The notes beneath the pieces were generated by a model. That model made no database searches. It saw nothing but the letters and a program-made list of their open reading frames with translations, and was not told the origin of the DNA. The position numbers and the translations under genes are program-made. Positions 34,750-45,256 of a stretch of 64,000 nt of DNA are shown here, one piece after another (the stretch's first letter is position 1; every line of letters begins with the position of its first letter). Source of the DNA: Rhizophagus clarus (taxonomy: Eukaryota; Glomeromycota; Glomeromycetes; Glomerales; Glomeraceae); NCBI GenBank assembly GCA_015698045.1, contig BLAL01000194.1, positions 1,364,001 to 1,428,000 on the forward strand, given 5' to 3'.

Positions 34750-34881
34750 ATGCTTTGCATTAAACGAAGAGGTACTAAATCTCCTTCTCCCTGCTTAATT
34801 TGCGGCAATGGAACAAATTCAGTCACACAATTGTGCATTCATTGCGGTCAACATAAATGTTATGGCGAGAAAAGAGACTAA
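34750..34881 (+). CDS. Small cysteine-rich putative zinc-binding protein or fragment
   Basis: A 43-codon frame with two CxxC pairs: CLICGN ... LCIHCGQHKCYGEKRD. The spacing resembles a zinc ribbon. Another frame just upstream (34705-34765) reads EYCTRPTKNRYCGIHALH with more Cys/His, suggesting a longer Cys/His-rich exon broken by a frameshift. I do not recognise the family. Possibly a fragment of a larger gene. Confidence 0.35.
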   Translation: MLCIKRRGTKSPSPCLICGNGTNSVTQLCIHCGQHKCYGEKRD

Positions 34882-34986
34882 TTGGGGACTGTGTTCACTG
34901 ATTTTGTTTCCAATTATCATTTTTTTTTTGTTTTTTAAAATATATTTTTGCAATTGAATATATAGTACGGTTAATAGGCGATAAAA

Positions 34987-35322
34987 ATGAGCAGTTTATT
35001 AAGTTCTATCTTTGGCATTCTCGACAGCCTCTTTGGTCGCTTCCTTCCTTCATGGGGCAGCATGATAACATCCCGGTCTATGATGTCAGTGAAGACAGTG
35101 ATGTTACCAGCAAATATAACACTGCAGACGAAGGAGAAAATGATGACAATGGAGGACTCTTCTATGTCATCCCATTTAATAAAAAATTCCGCACCTAAAA
35201 GATTAATAGAGACAGCTAGAGTTGGAAATAATGAGTTATGTCGTGATTATGTTGCAGTCATTTCAGAAAATTATCTTTTAGACGTGACTTATTTTTTTTT
35301 TTTAAAAAAAAAAAAATACTGA
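34987..35322 (+). CDS. Hypothetical small protein or decayed exon
   Basis: An ATG at 34987 opens 111 codons. The first 24 residues (MSSLLSSIFGILDSLFGRFL) form a plausible amphipathic or hydrophobic helix. After about codon 24 a second frame looks more protein-like (HDNIPVYDVSEDSDVTSKYN), which suggests a one-base frameshift near 35055. The end is a run of Phe and Lys from poly(T)/poly(A), not believable protein. Not recognised. Confidence 0.3.
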   Translation: MSSLLSSIFGILDSLFGRFLPSWGSMITSRSMMSVKTVMLPANITLQTKEKMMTMEDSSMSSHLIKNSAPKRLIETARVGNNELCRDYVAVISENYLLDVTYFFFLKKKKY

Positions 35323-35525
35323 TAAGGGTTATATTTTGTACCGTTGTACGATAAACAGTATTTCAAAAAAAAAAAAAAAAAATGATCTCAATTAAGATCG
35401 AAAAACAAATTTACTGAAAAAAAAAAATCTTTTTCAAAATATTTTTTTTTAAAAAAAGGATAAGCGGTTATGTGAGAAATTGTGTCGTACAACATGAACC
35501 GATTGTAAAAAAAGTAAAATGTTTT

Positions 35526-35559
<34 letters not shown>

Positions 35560-35910
35560 CGAAAAATAAATCAATTTCTAAGTTTTTAAACGATAAAACT
35601 CTAATTTGATCCACAAATAAGCTCATTTCTCTATAAAATATATTGCACATTATCTTTTCTAATTATTTCCAGTTTGGCATTATTCAATTCTTCGGGAAGC
35701 ATGCCTTTTCGGTCTTAACTGCTGTTTTTTTTTTCGTTATTTCAGCGATATTTATGGGGATGTGGATGATTCTCAAACAAAAAATCCCAATGAACTCTCC
35801 ACATATGTCACAAGAATTGAATGAAATTTGACATTGCTCAATGTCATCGAAAATGAGATCGAAAAGATTCTATAACAACATCATAATAACTTTTGTGAAA
35901 TTTCGTTGAT
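35323..35910. other. Intergenic, homopolymer-rich, with a possible lone exon
   Basis: Runs of A and T dominate to 35570. At 35747-35830 a frame after TTTCAG reads DIYGDVDDSQTKNPNELSTY to a stop, exon-like but without a partner. It resembles in style the acidic segment at 35080-35130. Confidence 0.3.
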
Positions 35911-36240
35911 ATGGCAGTTATCCGAAGTCGATCTGACTTTGATCAACAAAGTGTGACCAATGATTCTGAAGATAATTTAACCAATGAATCTGGAACTAAT
36001 TCGCGAGGCTCTTCAACCAATTCATCTTCAATATCTTCCGGTTCTTCCGGTTCTTCTGGTAAATAAAAACAGAATAATCCTTGATAATCAACGCTTTATA
36101 CAGTATATTAGAAAGGTTAGCTAACGATTTTTTTGATTGCAGGCTCGAGCCAAAGATTTGCAAATATCATTTCTGTAATTCGACAACAATTTACAAATAT
36201 CGTTGAATTAATTTTGTGTGTTTGGAAAATTATACATTAG
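35911..36240 (+). CDS. Small two-exon protein, Ser/Thr/Asn-rich with hydrophobic tail
   Basis: Exon 1 at 35911-36058 and exon 2 at 36143-36240 join across an 84-bp intron (GGT|GTAAAT style donor at 36059, acceptor TTGCAG at 36142) to give 81 residues. The first 50 residues are disordered and rich in Ser, Asn and Asp, with a GSSGSSG run at the junction; the last 30 (RFANIISVIRQQF, then IVELILCVWKIIH) form a hydrophobic or amphipathic helix that could be a tail anchor. No family recognised and no signal peptide. The clean splice signals and frame continuity are the main support. Confidence 0.45.
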
Positions 36241-38100
36241 ATCAGATATGTAACATTGTATCCATTGAAATTCTTAAACTTGGAATGGGAAAACTTGGGT
36301 TTGATGAAATAAAAAGTTTTTACCATGGGGCTAATATAAAAAGCGAAAACTTAGAGAGAAAATAAGTGCTTGGGTAGATAGCAAATCTAAGGAATAACGG
36401 GGAAGGAACTGCTACTATATGAGTTAGAGCTTGGCAGGCTTAAAGCAAGTGTGTTCTTTTATGCCTTTCCCCCTTGAAACATCCTTTCTACTCTTATTTT
36501 TTACTTTCATTTTTACTTAATCGGCCGGCCCTTTCTCAGATATTATTTTACAAAAAGAATATAATAAAGATTTTACTTCGAATTTTTTAAACTTGTGTGA
36601 GTTTTATGTGTACATACGTTCTCAAATATATTTGCTTATCAATGAAAAATAATGTGTTCACATTTGGCTTGTAATAAAAAATTAAGCGTCAAAATTCTTA
36701 AAAGAGAGAGCAAAAAAATAACTTGATGCTGGGACTCACCTAGGATCCGCGTACTCCCTCCCTCTTTGATAACAACATATATATCATTAGCTTCTCTATC
36801 TCCCTTTACTATTAATAATAAGTGCATCAGAATAATAAAATCACGGGATCGTAAAAAAATTATGATTGTTAAGACCGTTTTATTGGTTGATTACTTATAA
36901 AAAAATTAATTTTTAGCTTATATAACGCTATATTTATTTATTTATAGTCTTTCCTTGTAAACTTCTTAATAAAATAATACATATATTCTTAAGGTAGTGC
37001 GATTTGGTATTTTAATCATATAATAAGTTCATAACATGCATCAAGAAACATGAATGGAATTGTTTGTAGAATAAAAATTTTGTATCTAAGAAAAAGACAT
37101 TGTTAATAACATTAGTTAAATTGAAAGAAATAATGTAATAAGTAAAAGAAAGTAAATACCATGGCGGACTTTATCGGAAAAATAAATCTAGAGCCAAAAT
37201 GTATACATTTCTGAAGTGTGTAAGGCATGTTCAAATTTAGAACAGATAAGTTTCGAGTATTGCGAATCACGCCTACTCAATAAGCGCTTCTTTAAATTAA
37301 AATCACTCACAATAATTGGTTCTGAGCGCTTAAGCCCAAAAACAATTGTAAAAACTCCACAACTACGTCCTAGTTTGAAAGTATTGGAAATTAAAGCTTG
37401 TTTACGAATTAGTGAATATAACTCTTACATTTGACGAAAGTCAGTCAGATTCAGAATTCTCATAGTAAGCAAGACTAGGTGAAATTTATTTTTATCTGAT
37501 TGAAATTTTCCTGACGATTTGAATGTAATGTAAATGTAATTCTGCTCATATGGAATTTTAAATTATCGTTCACTTTATTTGTAATGAATTTAACTAACTA
37601 CTAAAAAGAAATGAAATGATGTAACTTTAAATACATAGTATCAACTTACAAAATAATTCTAAAGAGAGAATTATGTTTAGGTATATTATGAAAAAAGAAT
37701 TTCGTTGGGAACTATGATTTTTGTGATTAAATATCCATAAATATAGTTTTATATTGTAAGTTAAATGAATTGGTTAAATTATCTATTTGTTTTTAGTTTA
37801 TTATTTTAAATATTATATATTAATTATACTTATCATTAGCTCTTATGGGTTAGGATTTCATTTGCTAAAGGTACAAATAAAATAATGGTCTAAATGAAAA
37901 TGACATAAATGATATTCAAATGACAATGTCACTTAAGGTCACTTTGTTATTTGTATAATGACTTATTTTGAATAACAAAAAATGACATGATCATTTGATT
38001 AAGGGGCATTTTAAAATGGTCATTTATCATCATTGACCTTAATGGCTTTGCTAAAATCTTACATCTCTATTAAAACAAACACAATTATTGAAAGGACAAT
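36241..38100. other. Intergenic with an F-box/LRR relic
   Basis: Apart from the relic at 37216-37434 nothing is recognised. 37880-38045 has many ATGAC/GTCAT motifs in both orientations, a diffuse imperfect palindrome. Confidence 0.4.
37216..37434 (+). pseudogene. LRR fragment, probably from an F-box protein
   Basis: 72 codons read CSNLEQISFEYCESRLLNKR, then LKSLTIIGSERLSP, then LRPSLKVLEIKACLRI, with leucine spacing of the LRRs in fungal F-box proteins. No F-box or further repeats surround it, so it is a fragment. Confidence 0.45.
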
Positions 38101-39119
38101 ATGAATAGCATTAGATTTACATGCATTATTATTCTTCTTCCAATCTTCATATTGGCCAGAAGATGGCAAGTAAGAAGAGAGAGACAAAAAAATGTTGCCA
38201 GATCTGGTGAAATACTTATGGAAATGTTTGCTGATGATGAAGATTGTAAAAAATGGGTTGACAATAGAATCCAACAACTATACTCAAACGTATCTGATGA
38301 AGATATTCTTAATGGGAATATATTTTTGAGAGAATCTAAAATTTTTGATATAACCTTCAAATCATCACGTGAGCTAAGAGAGAGAATAAATATTAGGAAA
38401 GATAAGATTGACAAAACCGTCCTCTTAGCAAAGATATAGTAAATGATGTTAACAAAAAGCTTGAAATATATCTTAATTATTCTTCGAATGCTATTGAAGG
38501 ATCAGCTCTTAGTTTCCAGGAAACTGAACTTGTTCTCTTATCAAACGAACCTATAAGAGCTATACCAAGAGATATAATAGATGCTATTGGTCATCAACGA
38601 GCGTATCAGGAACTTTTAAAATTTGTACCCAAACCTCGTAATAATTTCACTATAGAAGATATTCTTAGTATGCATAATTACATCATGCTGAACAGACCTG
38701 ATATAGGAGGAAAATTTCGTGAAAATTTTGTGAGAATCAAGAGAAGGAAAGTACTAACAGCCCATCCTCTTGAAATACCTACCTTAATGGATCAGCTAAT
38801 AAAATGGGTACAGTCTACTAATGATCACCCTTTAGATATGATTGTGAATTTTCATGCAAGATTTATTCGAATTCATCCGTTTGAAGATGGTAATGGAAGG
38901 ATGGTAAGACTTTTGTGTTGTCTTTTTTCTATGCAATCTGGATATGGTGTACTTAGTTTTGATGCCAAAAGAAAGAATGAGTATTTTGAATCCATAAAGG
39001 ATTGGGAAGATAATGATAATTTGAATTCATTTGGTGAATTTGTATTTAAGGAAGTTGAAAGAACACTATCAATCTATGAAAAGTCAATTCTGCTTAGAGG
39101 AGCATGCATTATCGAATAG
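38101..39119 (+). CDS. Fic-domain protein (class II, membrane-anchored)
   Basis: Fic enzymes transfer AMP or related groups to hydroxyl side chains. The complete active motif HPFEDGNGRMVR is at 38875-38910, preceded by the flap region and followed by helices to a stop at 39117. An inhibitory helix motif SNAIEG (S-x3-E-G) lies at about 38484-38501, N-terminal to the Fic core, marking class II autoinhibited Fic proteins such as FICD. The N-terminus has a hydrophobic segment (residues 6-19, FTCIIILLPIFILA) followed by Arg-rich sequence, so a type II membrane anchor is likely. The frame changes at 38369-38440. A 71-bp intron (GTGAGC..ATATAG, 38369-38439) restores it to 315 residues; alternatively one base has been lost near 38425, since the skipped stretch itself looks coding. 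Confidence 0.75.
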
Positions 39120-39781
39120 ATTTTATCCAAGGAATACAATATACTGGTAAACCTATTAAAATAATTTCTGTCAACGAGAAAAAAATGTTTTAAGGGTTTT
39201 ATATTTAGCGCGAAAAAATAATCAATTAAAGAGTAAATTAATATCATAACAAGGATAAATTGTATCACGTCTAATATTTGCAGCAAGTATTTGTAGAATA
39301 AAGTCTATAGTTAAATTAAACAATAAAAGAATTAGTACTAAAAAGGAAGCATTTGTACAGTGTAAATAATTCAAAGCGTAAATACTAGTCAAATAAAGAA
39401 AATAGTAAATATAAAAAGTAAATCGCATCACACAAACAGTTAAACGCGTCTAAAGACTAAACTCTATAAAACTGCGTATCCATCTCTGCTGAGCCATTTC
39501 AGACCAGGTGCTATGTGCCCTTCGATCGCAACACAATATTGGAATTTCTATTTTTAACAACTAAAGAAGGGTAGCATATCATGGGTCGAAAAAAACATTC
39601 GCCCACAACGCTTAGTGATTAGTGCGGAAAGAAATTTATGTCATCGTAGAATATGTAAGATATCTCTATTTTTCATATACGTTGTCTAAGTTCAAAACGT
39701 TTCGTTCATTTAAAAAAATTTCAAATTTCATTATTTTCGTAATTCGTAAATTTTATTAGTGTTATAATCTTCGGTTATTTG
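39120..39781. other. Intergenic, nothing recognised
   Basis: AT-rich sequence between the Fic gene and the MITE; no coding potential. The last eight bases (39774-39781) are the target duplication of the element that follows. Confidence 0.4.
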
Positions 39782-40055
39782 CAGTGTTGTACATGGGACA
39801 TTGTTCGACAATTTTTGTGGACACGGACGTCCAAAAATCCATGTCCGCGTCCATAGTCCAGTTAGTCCACGGGATCTACGGACACTAAAGTCGTTAACCA
39901 ACCTTAAAAATCTTTTGGCTGGAATTAACAAGAAGTACGGCTGGCATTAATGCGGACAAAATGTCCCGGGCATGAAAATATAGATAGCGGACATGGACCG
40001 GACTGCCCGATCCGGGACAGTCCAATGTCCGTGTCCGTGTCCCATGGCAACACTG
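39782..40055. mobile_element. Complete hAT-type MITE with 8-bp target duplication
   Basis: The element begins CAGTGTTGTACATGGGACA and ends TGTCCCATGGCAACACTG, inverted repeats of about 18 bp with few mismatches. It is flanked on both sides by GTTATTTG (39774-39781 and 40056-40063), an exact 8-bp duplication. CAGTGTTG-type ends and an 8-bp duplication are hallmarks of hAT transposons (established). At 274 bp with no frame it is non-autonomous. The interior is full of GGACA/TGTCC units and is GC-richer than its surroundings. A fragment of the same family is at 34578-34685. The perfect duplication suggests relatively recent insertion. Confidence 0.9.
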
Positions 40056-40063
40056 GTTATTTG

Positions 40064-40613
40064 TATTGATTATGTATTTTTTTTTTTTTTTTTCAAATTT
40101 AAATATAAAGTGATGAAATATGGAAATGGGAATGCCTCGAATGAAAATCTAAACCAAATATTGATATAAGCATTGTTAACAGGTTAGCCTTCATTGCAGT
40201 TTAATACTATCATATTATTTACTCATTAATATCATTTTTAAAACAATCATTTGCATAACTATTAAATAATGTAACAGGTATAACTACTAAACAGTATAAC
40301 AGAATCACAATTAAATAGCATAACATTATACAGTAACTGTTGAACTATGGTTAAACTCCTAGTCGTTGTAAGCGACTACTGGCAGAATATAAATCACGTG
40401 AATCAACGTTTTTACAGTTCCGCTTGAGGAAGCTTTATAATTTCGTTAGTATAAACTTTGTCTTTTATATAAAGATGTAGGTTTTTCACGTAAATAATTA
40501 CAATATTTGTATCGTCATTATCTTAAAAAAAAATTCTTATATTTTATAATTTTTTTTTTTGCATTTTTTTCTAAAAATTTTGTAAAATAAAAAAGAAATT
40601 ACAATATTAAAAA
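40064..40613. other. Intergenic, nothing recognised
   Basis: AT-rich 3' flank of the kinase pseudogene, with T runs at 40077 and 40545. Confidence 0.4.
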
Positions 40614-42497
40614 CTAATCTAAAAATTCATCATCTTCTTGATTGAGATCTATTTAAAAATTGATTAAATCCAATTAACGAACAAAAAAGAAAAATATCTT
40701 ACCTAATTTATTTAATTCATTTAATTCACAATCCAAACTTTCAAAAACTATAATAAATGAAAATAAATGAAAATTAATATCATTATGATAATTAAAGTAA
40801 TCTTTAATAATATGAAATATATACTCACTTGGATTTACTCATGTTGATAAAATAGGATCTACTGGTTCTATTAAAAAAAGCATAAATAAATCAATATAAA
40901 TTACAATTTTTTATTAATGTTTTTAAATGTAAATTTACCTTGAAATAAAGATAAATAATCATTTGAATTTACTGGTACTGGAAGATTTTTAAAATTTAAA
41001 AGTCGGCTAGTATAAATTGCTTGTGGATGTATTTGAAGGTTTATAGATTTATTTCCATTTGTCCTGATTTTTAATTTGTTCTCTTTAATATTTTTACATT
41101 CTTTTATTTGAGAAAAAATTTTGCCATCTTCATCATTAATTTCAACTGTATATCCTCTTATTATCTGATATAATTCTTTAGCAGTTGGTCTATTTTCTGG
41201 TTTAGCATCCCAACATTTAATAATCAAATCTGCAATCAATTTTGGTATATCTTCAGAAATTTTGGTCTAAATCCTTTACATATTTTAACGGCCAAATTAT
41301 GATCATGAGGAATATCTTTATAAGGAACTTCTTCTAACATAAGTTCATTCATCATTATTCCAAATAAGTAAATATCTGCTGCATTTGCATATTGATGTCC
41401 ACGGTGCCATATAAGGTAATAACCCATAAACTCCTTCTAATTTGACTGTTTGCTCTTCATCATCATCATTTACTGGTTGACACATTCTTAAATCACTAAT
41501 AAGTACGAAGTCATCGAAAGATAATATATTACCTGAATGAAAATCTTTATGAACTTTTCCAGCATCATGAATATTTGAAAGCCCATCTATAATAATACAT
41601 AAATACATTAATCTATGTCGTCCGTTAAAATGTTTCTCAGGTTTCCATCCTCACAATACTGTAAAACCATCATATAATCTTTAGTACTTGGATCTTGAGT
41701 TATTCCATAACATGGAATAATATTAGCAGAATAAAAATGATCCGAAATATAATATTTAACCTAAGATAATTAAAGTGAAATTTTATTATTAAAGATAAAT
41801 ATAAATTAAACTGTTAGTGTTTTATTTTAATTCACCTCATTAAAAAAATCATCACTTATATTTGATGAGTTATCTAAACTTTTTAACGCAACTTCTGAAT
41901 TTGAATTTCGGACCCATTTTTGATTTTCAATATCCCAATATCCAATATTCCCTTCAGGCCAGTCAGCTTTATAAATTTTACTAAAACCACCTCTGGTAAG
42001 ATAGGTAATATTTTTAAATTTTCAAAAGGTACCCATTCAAGACATTTTGTGTAAAACAAAGCATTAAGTTGTGATTGGTGTATTAATTCATCAATATATT
42101 TATTTCCACTAGTCCAATTTTTGAAATTTTCTTTAAATCATTTAGAATTACAAGATTGACACCAATATTCTCCTGTGCCTGGTTCTTCACATTCTCCACA
42201 TATTTCATAAATTTCTTTTCTTTTTTCTAAATCCTTAATATCTATTCTTCTAAGAATGGAATTATTGATTTCATTTAACTCAGAAGTTGAGTCAGTAGTA
42301 AACATTATAGCATGATCCTAAATGATTAAAAGAGTTTTAATATGAATTCATATATTTTTTTTTATGAGAATTTAATATTCAAGTTTTTACCTGATAATCA
42401 TTATAATCACATTCTTTCCATAAATTTTTAATATTAGTATTAGAAATATTTTTTATTGTAGCCTCTGTTATATCTAAATTTTATTCTGAATATCCAT
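40614..42497 (-). pseudogene. Kinase-family pseudogene, copy 4
   Basis: Full-length relative of copies A and B with all six exon regions recognisable, from an ATG at 42497 to the last exon ending LNQEDDEFLD at 40614. Damage is extensive: exon 1 hits a stop after MDIQNKI; an Arg of the KRFKENF segment has become TGA (about 42140); one base is missing before the glycine loop (about 42015); DLG reads DLR; the APEVLRGY segment has lost several bases (about 41405); and one base is missing in FRPKIS (about 41262). It lies 0.9 kb downstream of intact copy B in the same orientation, so a local tandem duplication is likely. The upstream block A at 42714-42764 is preserved. Confidence 0.88.
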
Positions 42498-43410
42498 TTT
42501 ATTAATATTTTTAAACAATTATTTGTTATAGTTAAACTGGTATTTGATAATTATGGAGTTACAAAGTTACAAACAAGGCAATAAAGTAAAGTGTTAGAAA
42601 GCCAAATATTTTTTTTTTTTGCAATAAAAGGTAAACAAAAAAAAAAAGTTGCAACGAATATACAGTATGAAAAAGAGAAAAAAAAAAAATATTGTTACGA
42701 AAATATAATTTAATGGATGAAAATCTATCCTAATTGCATTGAAATGTGATCGCACAATGAACCTTGATTTGAAATTCTTATGTTAATGTTATATATTATC
42801 TTTGCGGCCTTATTGACCGAAAAAAGAAATCTTTAATCAAAGGCCGCACCAACCTTTTAACATAACACGGATCGGAATTATCATTCAAAATTTTTGCAAA
42901 ATTTTGATCAAATTAATTATAATTTTATCTCTCCCCTCCCCAGTTCGTGTATCGGGACCACTTATGTTATGTCAAACAAAGATTCTTTTCAGTCTTTGGT
43001 TTTTTTTAGTGTAGAATTTTACCGAATGTTCTATAATCAACATACAGGATGCCGATCCATTAATTAACAAAATATTCGAAAATAATTTGCATTAGTATTT
43101 AAGTATTTTCATGTATACTGTAACAAATAATTCCTGTCTCATTATAGAAGGCAAAATAGTATAATATGACAGTAGTACATTTATTCTATTTCATTTATCT
43201 TTGATCCAATAAAGTCATACGATTTACAACTTCGCAAAAATAAGAAAAAAAAAAAAAGATTTGAATTTTTATATTTTTTTTTTTTTTTTTTTTTTCTACA
43301 ATAAAATTTTATAAAACGATAATACCAAAAATTAAAAACTGAAGAATTTATATAAGAAAAATGAAATAATATTTAGTAAAAAAGAGAATTATTAAAAATT
43401 TTTGAAGAAA
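42498..43410. other. Intergenic between tandem kinase copies, includes block A
   Basis: 42714-42764 carries the shared upstream block (AAATCTATCCTAATTGCATT, then GATCGCACAATGAA). The rest is AT-rich. Confidence 0.5.
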
Positions 43411-45256
43411 TTAATCTAAAAACTCATCATCATCTTGATTGAGACCTATTTAAAAAAAAAAAAATAAAACTTGTTTAAATCAAATTAATGTAATTCATAT
43501 TAATAAAAAAAGAAAAACTTACCTAATTCATTTAATTCATAATCCAAGCTTTCAAAAACTATAATAAATGAAAAATAAACATCATTTAATAATAATTACA
43601 GCAATAATCTTTAATAATATGAAGTATATACTCACTTGAATTTGCTGATGTTAATGAAACATCTATTGGTTCTATTAAGAAAAAAAAATAATAATCAATA
43701 AAATAAATAAATCAATATATTATAACATATTTAATTCATTAATATAAATTTACCTTGAAATGAAGATAAATAATCAGTTGAATTTACTGGTTCTGGAAGA
43801 TTTTTGAAATTTAAAAGTCTACTAGTATAAATTGCTTGTGGATGTGTTTGAAGATTTTTAGAATTATTTTCATTTGTTCTGTTTTTTAATTTATTCTCTT
43901 TAATTTTTTCACATTCTGTTATCTGAGAACAAATTTCATTATCTTTATTAAACCATTTTTTAAACATTTGAAATATTTCTTTGGCAGTCGGTCTATTTAC
44001 TGGTTTAGCATCCCAACATTTAATAATCAAATCTGCAATTAATTTTGGTGTATCTTCGGAAATTTTTGGTCTAAATCCTTTACATATTTTAATAGCCAAA
44101 TTATTATCATGAGGAATATTATTATAAGGAATTTCTTCTGACATAAGTTCATTCATCATTATTCCGAAAGAATAAATATCTGCTGCTTCCGTATATTGAT
44201 ATCCACGTAAAACTTCTGGTGCCATATAAGGCATTACTCCATAAACTCCTTTTTTAACTGATTGTTCTTTGTTTACTGGTTGACACATTCCTAAATCACC
44301 AATAAATGGCATCTTATAATCACCACCTACTTTTGTAATTAATATATTGCCTGAATGAAAATCCTTATGAACTTTTCCAGCATCATGAATAATTGAAAGC
44401 CCATCTATAATTTGAAACAAATAATCTATTTTACTTATATAATCTATATTATTCATTAAATTATTTCTCAAATTTCCATCCTCATAATAATGTAAAACCA
44501 TCATATAATCTTTGGTATCTGGATCTTGAGTTATTCCATAACATATAACAGTATTAGCAACATGAAAATGACCTGAAATATAATGTTTAATCTAAAAATC
44601 ATTAAAAAAAGAAAAAGTTTTATTAATAAACATATATTATTTTATTAAAGTACTAATTGATATTTTAATTACTTTACCTCATTTAAAAAGTCATTACTTA
44701 TATTTGATGAATTATCTAAACTTTTTAATGCAACTTTTATACCTGAATATCTTTCCCATTCTTTATTTTCAATATTCCAACAACCAAGATTTCCTTCAGG
44801 CCAGTCAGCCGAATAAATTTTACTAAAACCACCTCTAGTAAGATAGGTAACATTTTCAAAGTTTTCAAAAGGTATCCATTCAAGACATTTTGTGTAAAAC
44901 AAAGCATTAAGTTGTGATTGTTGTATTAATTCATCAATATTTTGATTTCCACTAGTCCAATTTTTAAAATTTTCTTTAAATCTTTTAGCATTACAAGGTT
45001 GACACCAACGTTCTCCTGTACCTGGTTCATTACATTCTCCACATATCCCATAAATTTCTTTTCTTTTTTCTAAATCCTTAATATTTACTTTAAGAAAATA
45101 ATTTTCATGTGATTCAGTAGTCGAGTCAGTGGAAACGATCGTAGCGTGTATCTATTAAAATAAAAATTTATTTATATCATATATTATTTATTATTTTAAT
45201 GATAAATTTACCTGATGCACTTCATCCCATTCTTCCCATAAATTTTTAGTATCCAT
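43411..45256 (-). CDS. Tyrosine-kinase-like protein kinase with N-terminal Cys4 module (copy B, intact)
   Basis: Six exons, 45212-45256, 44678-45151, 43754-44591, 43636-43671, 43523-43558 and 43411-43445, total 1464 bp and 487 residues without interruption. Exon 1 is much shorter than in copy A (15 versus 31 codons) but opens with the same MDT and keeps the NLWxEW core. The cysteine module is C52, C55, C65, C68. Kinase landmarks: RGGFSKIY (121-128), VALK K158, HKDFHSGN (D250, N255), DLG (272-274), APE (297-299), DIYSFG. A C-terminal HPQAIYTSRLLNF and LPEPVNSTDYLSSF precede three 35-36-bp exons ending in LNQDDDEFLD. All catalytic residues are present, so activity is expected; substrate unknown. 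It is head to head with the pseudogene at 47184. Confidence 0.92.
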
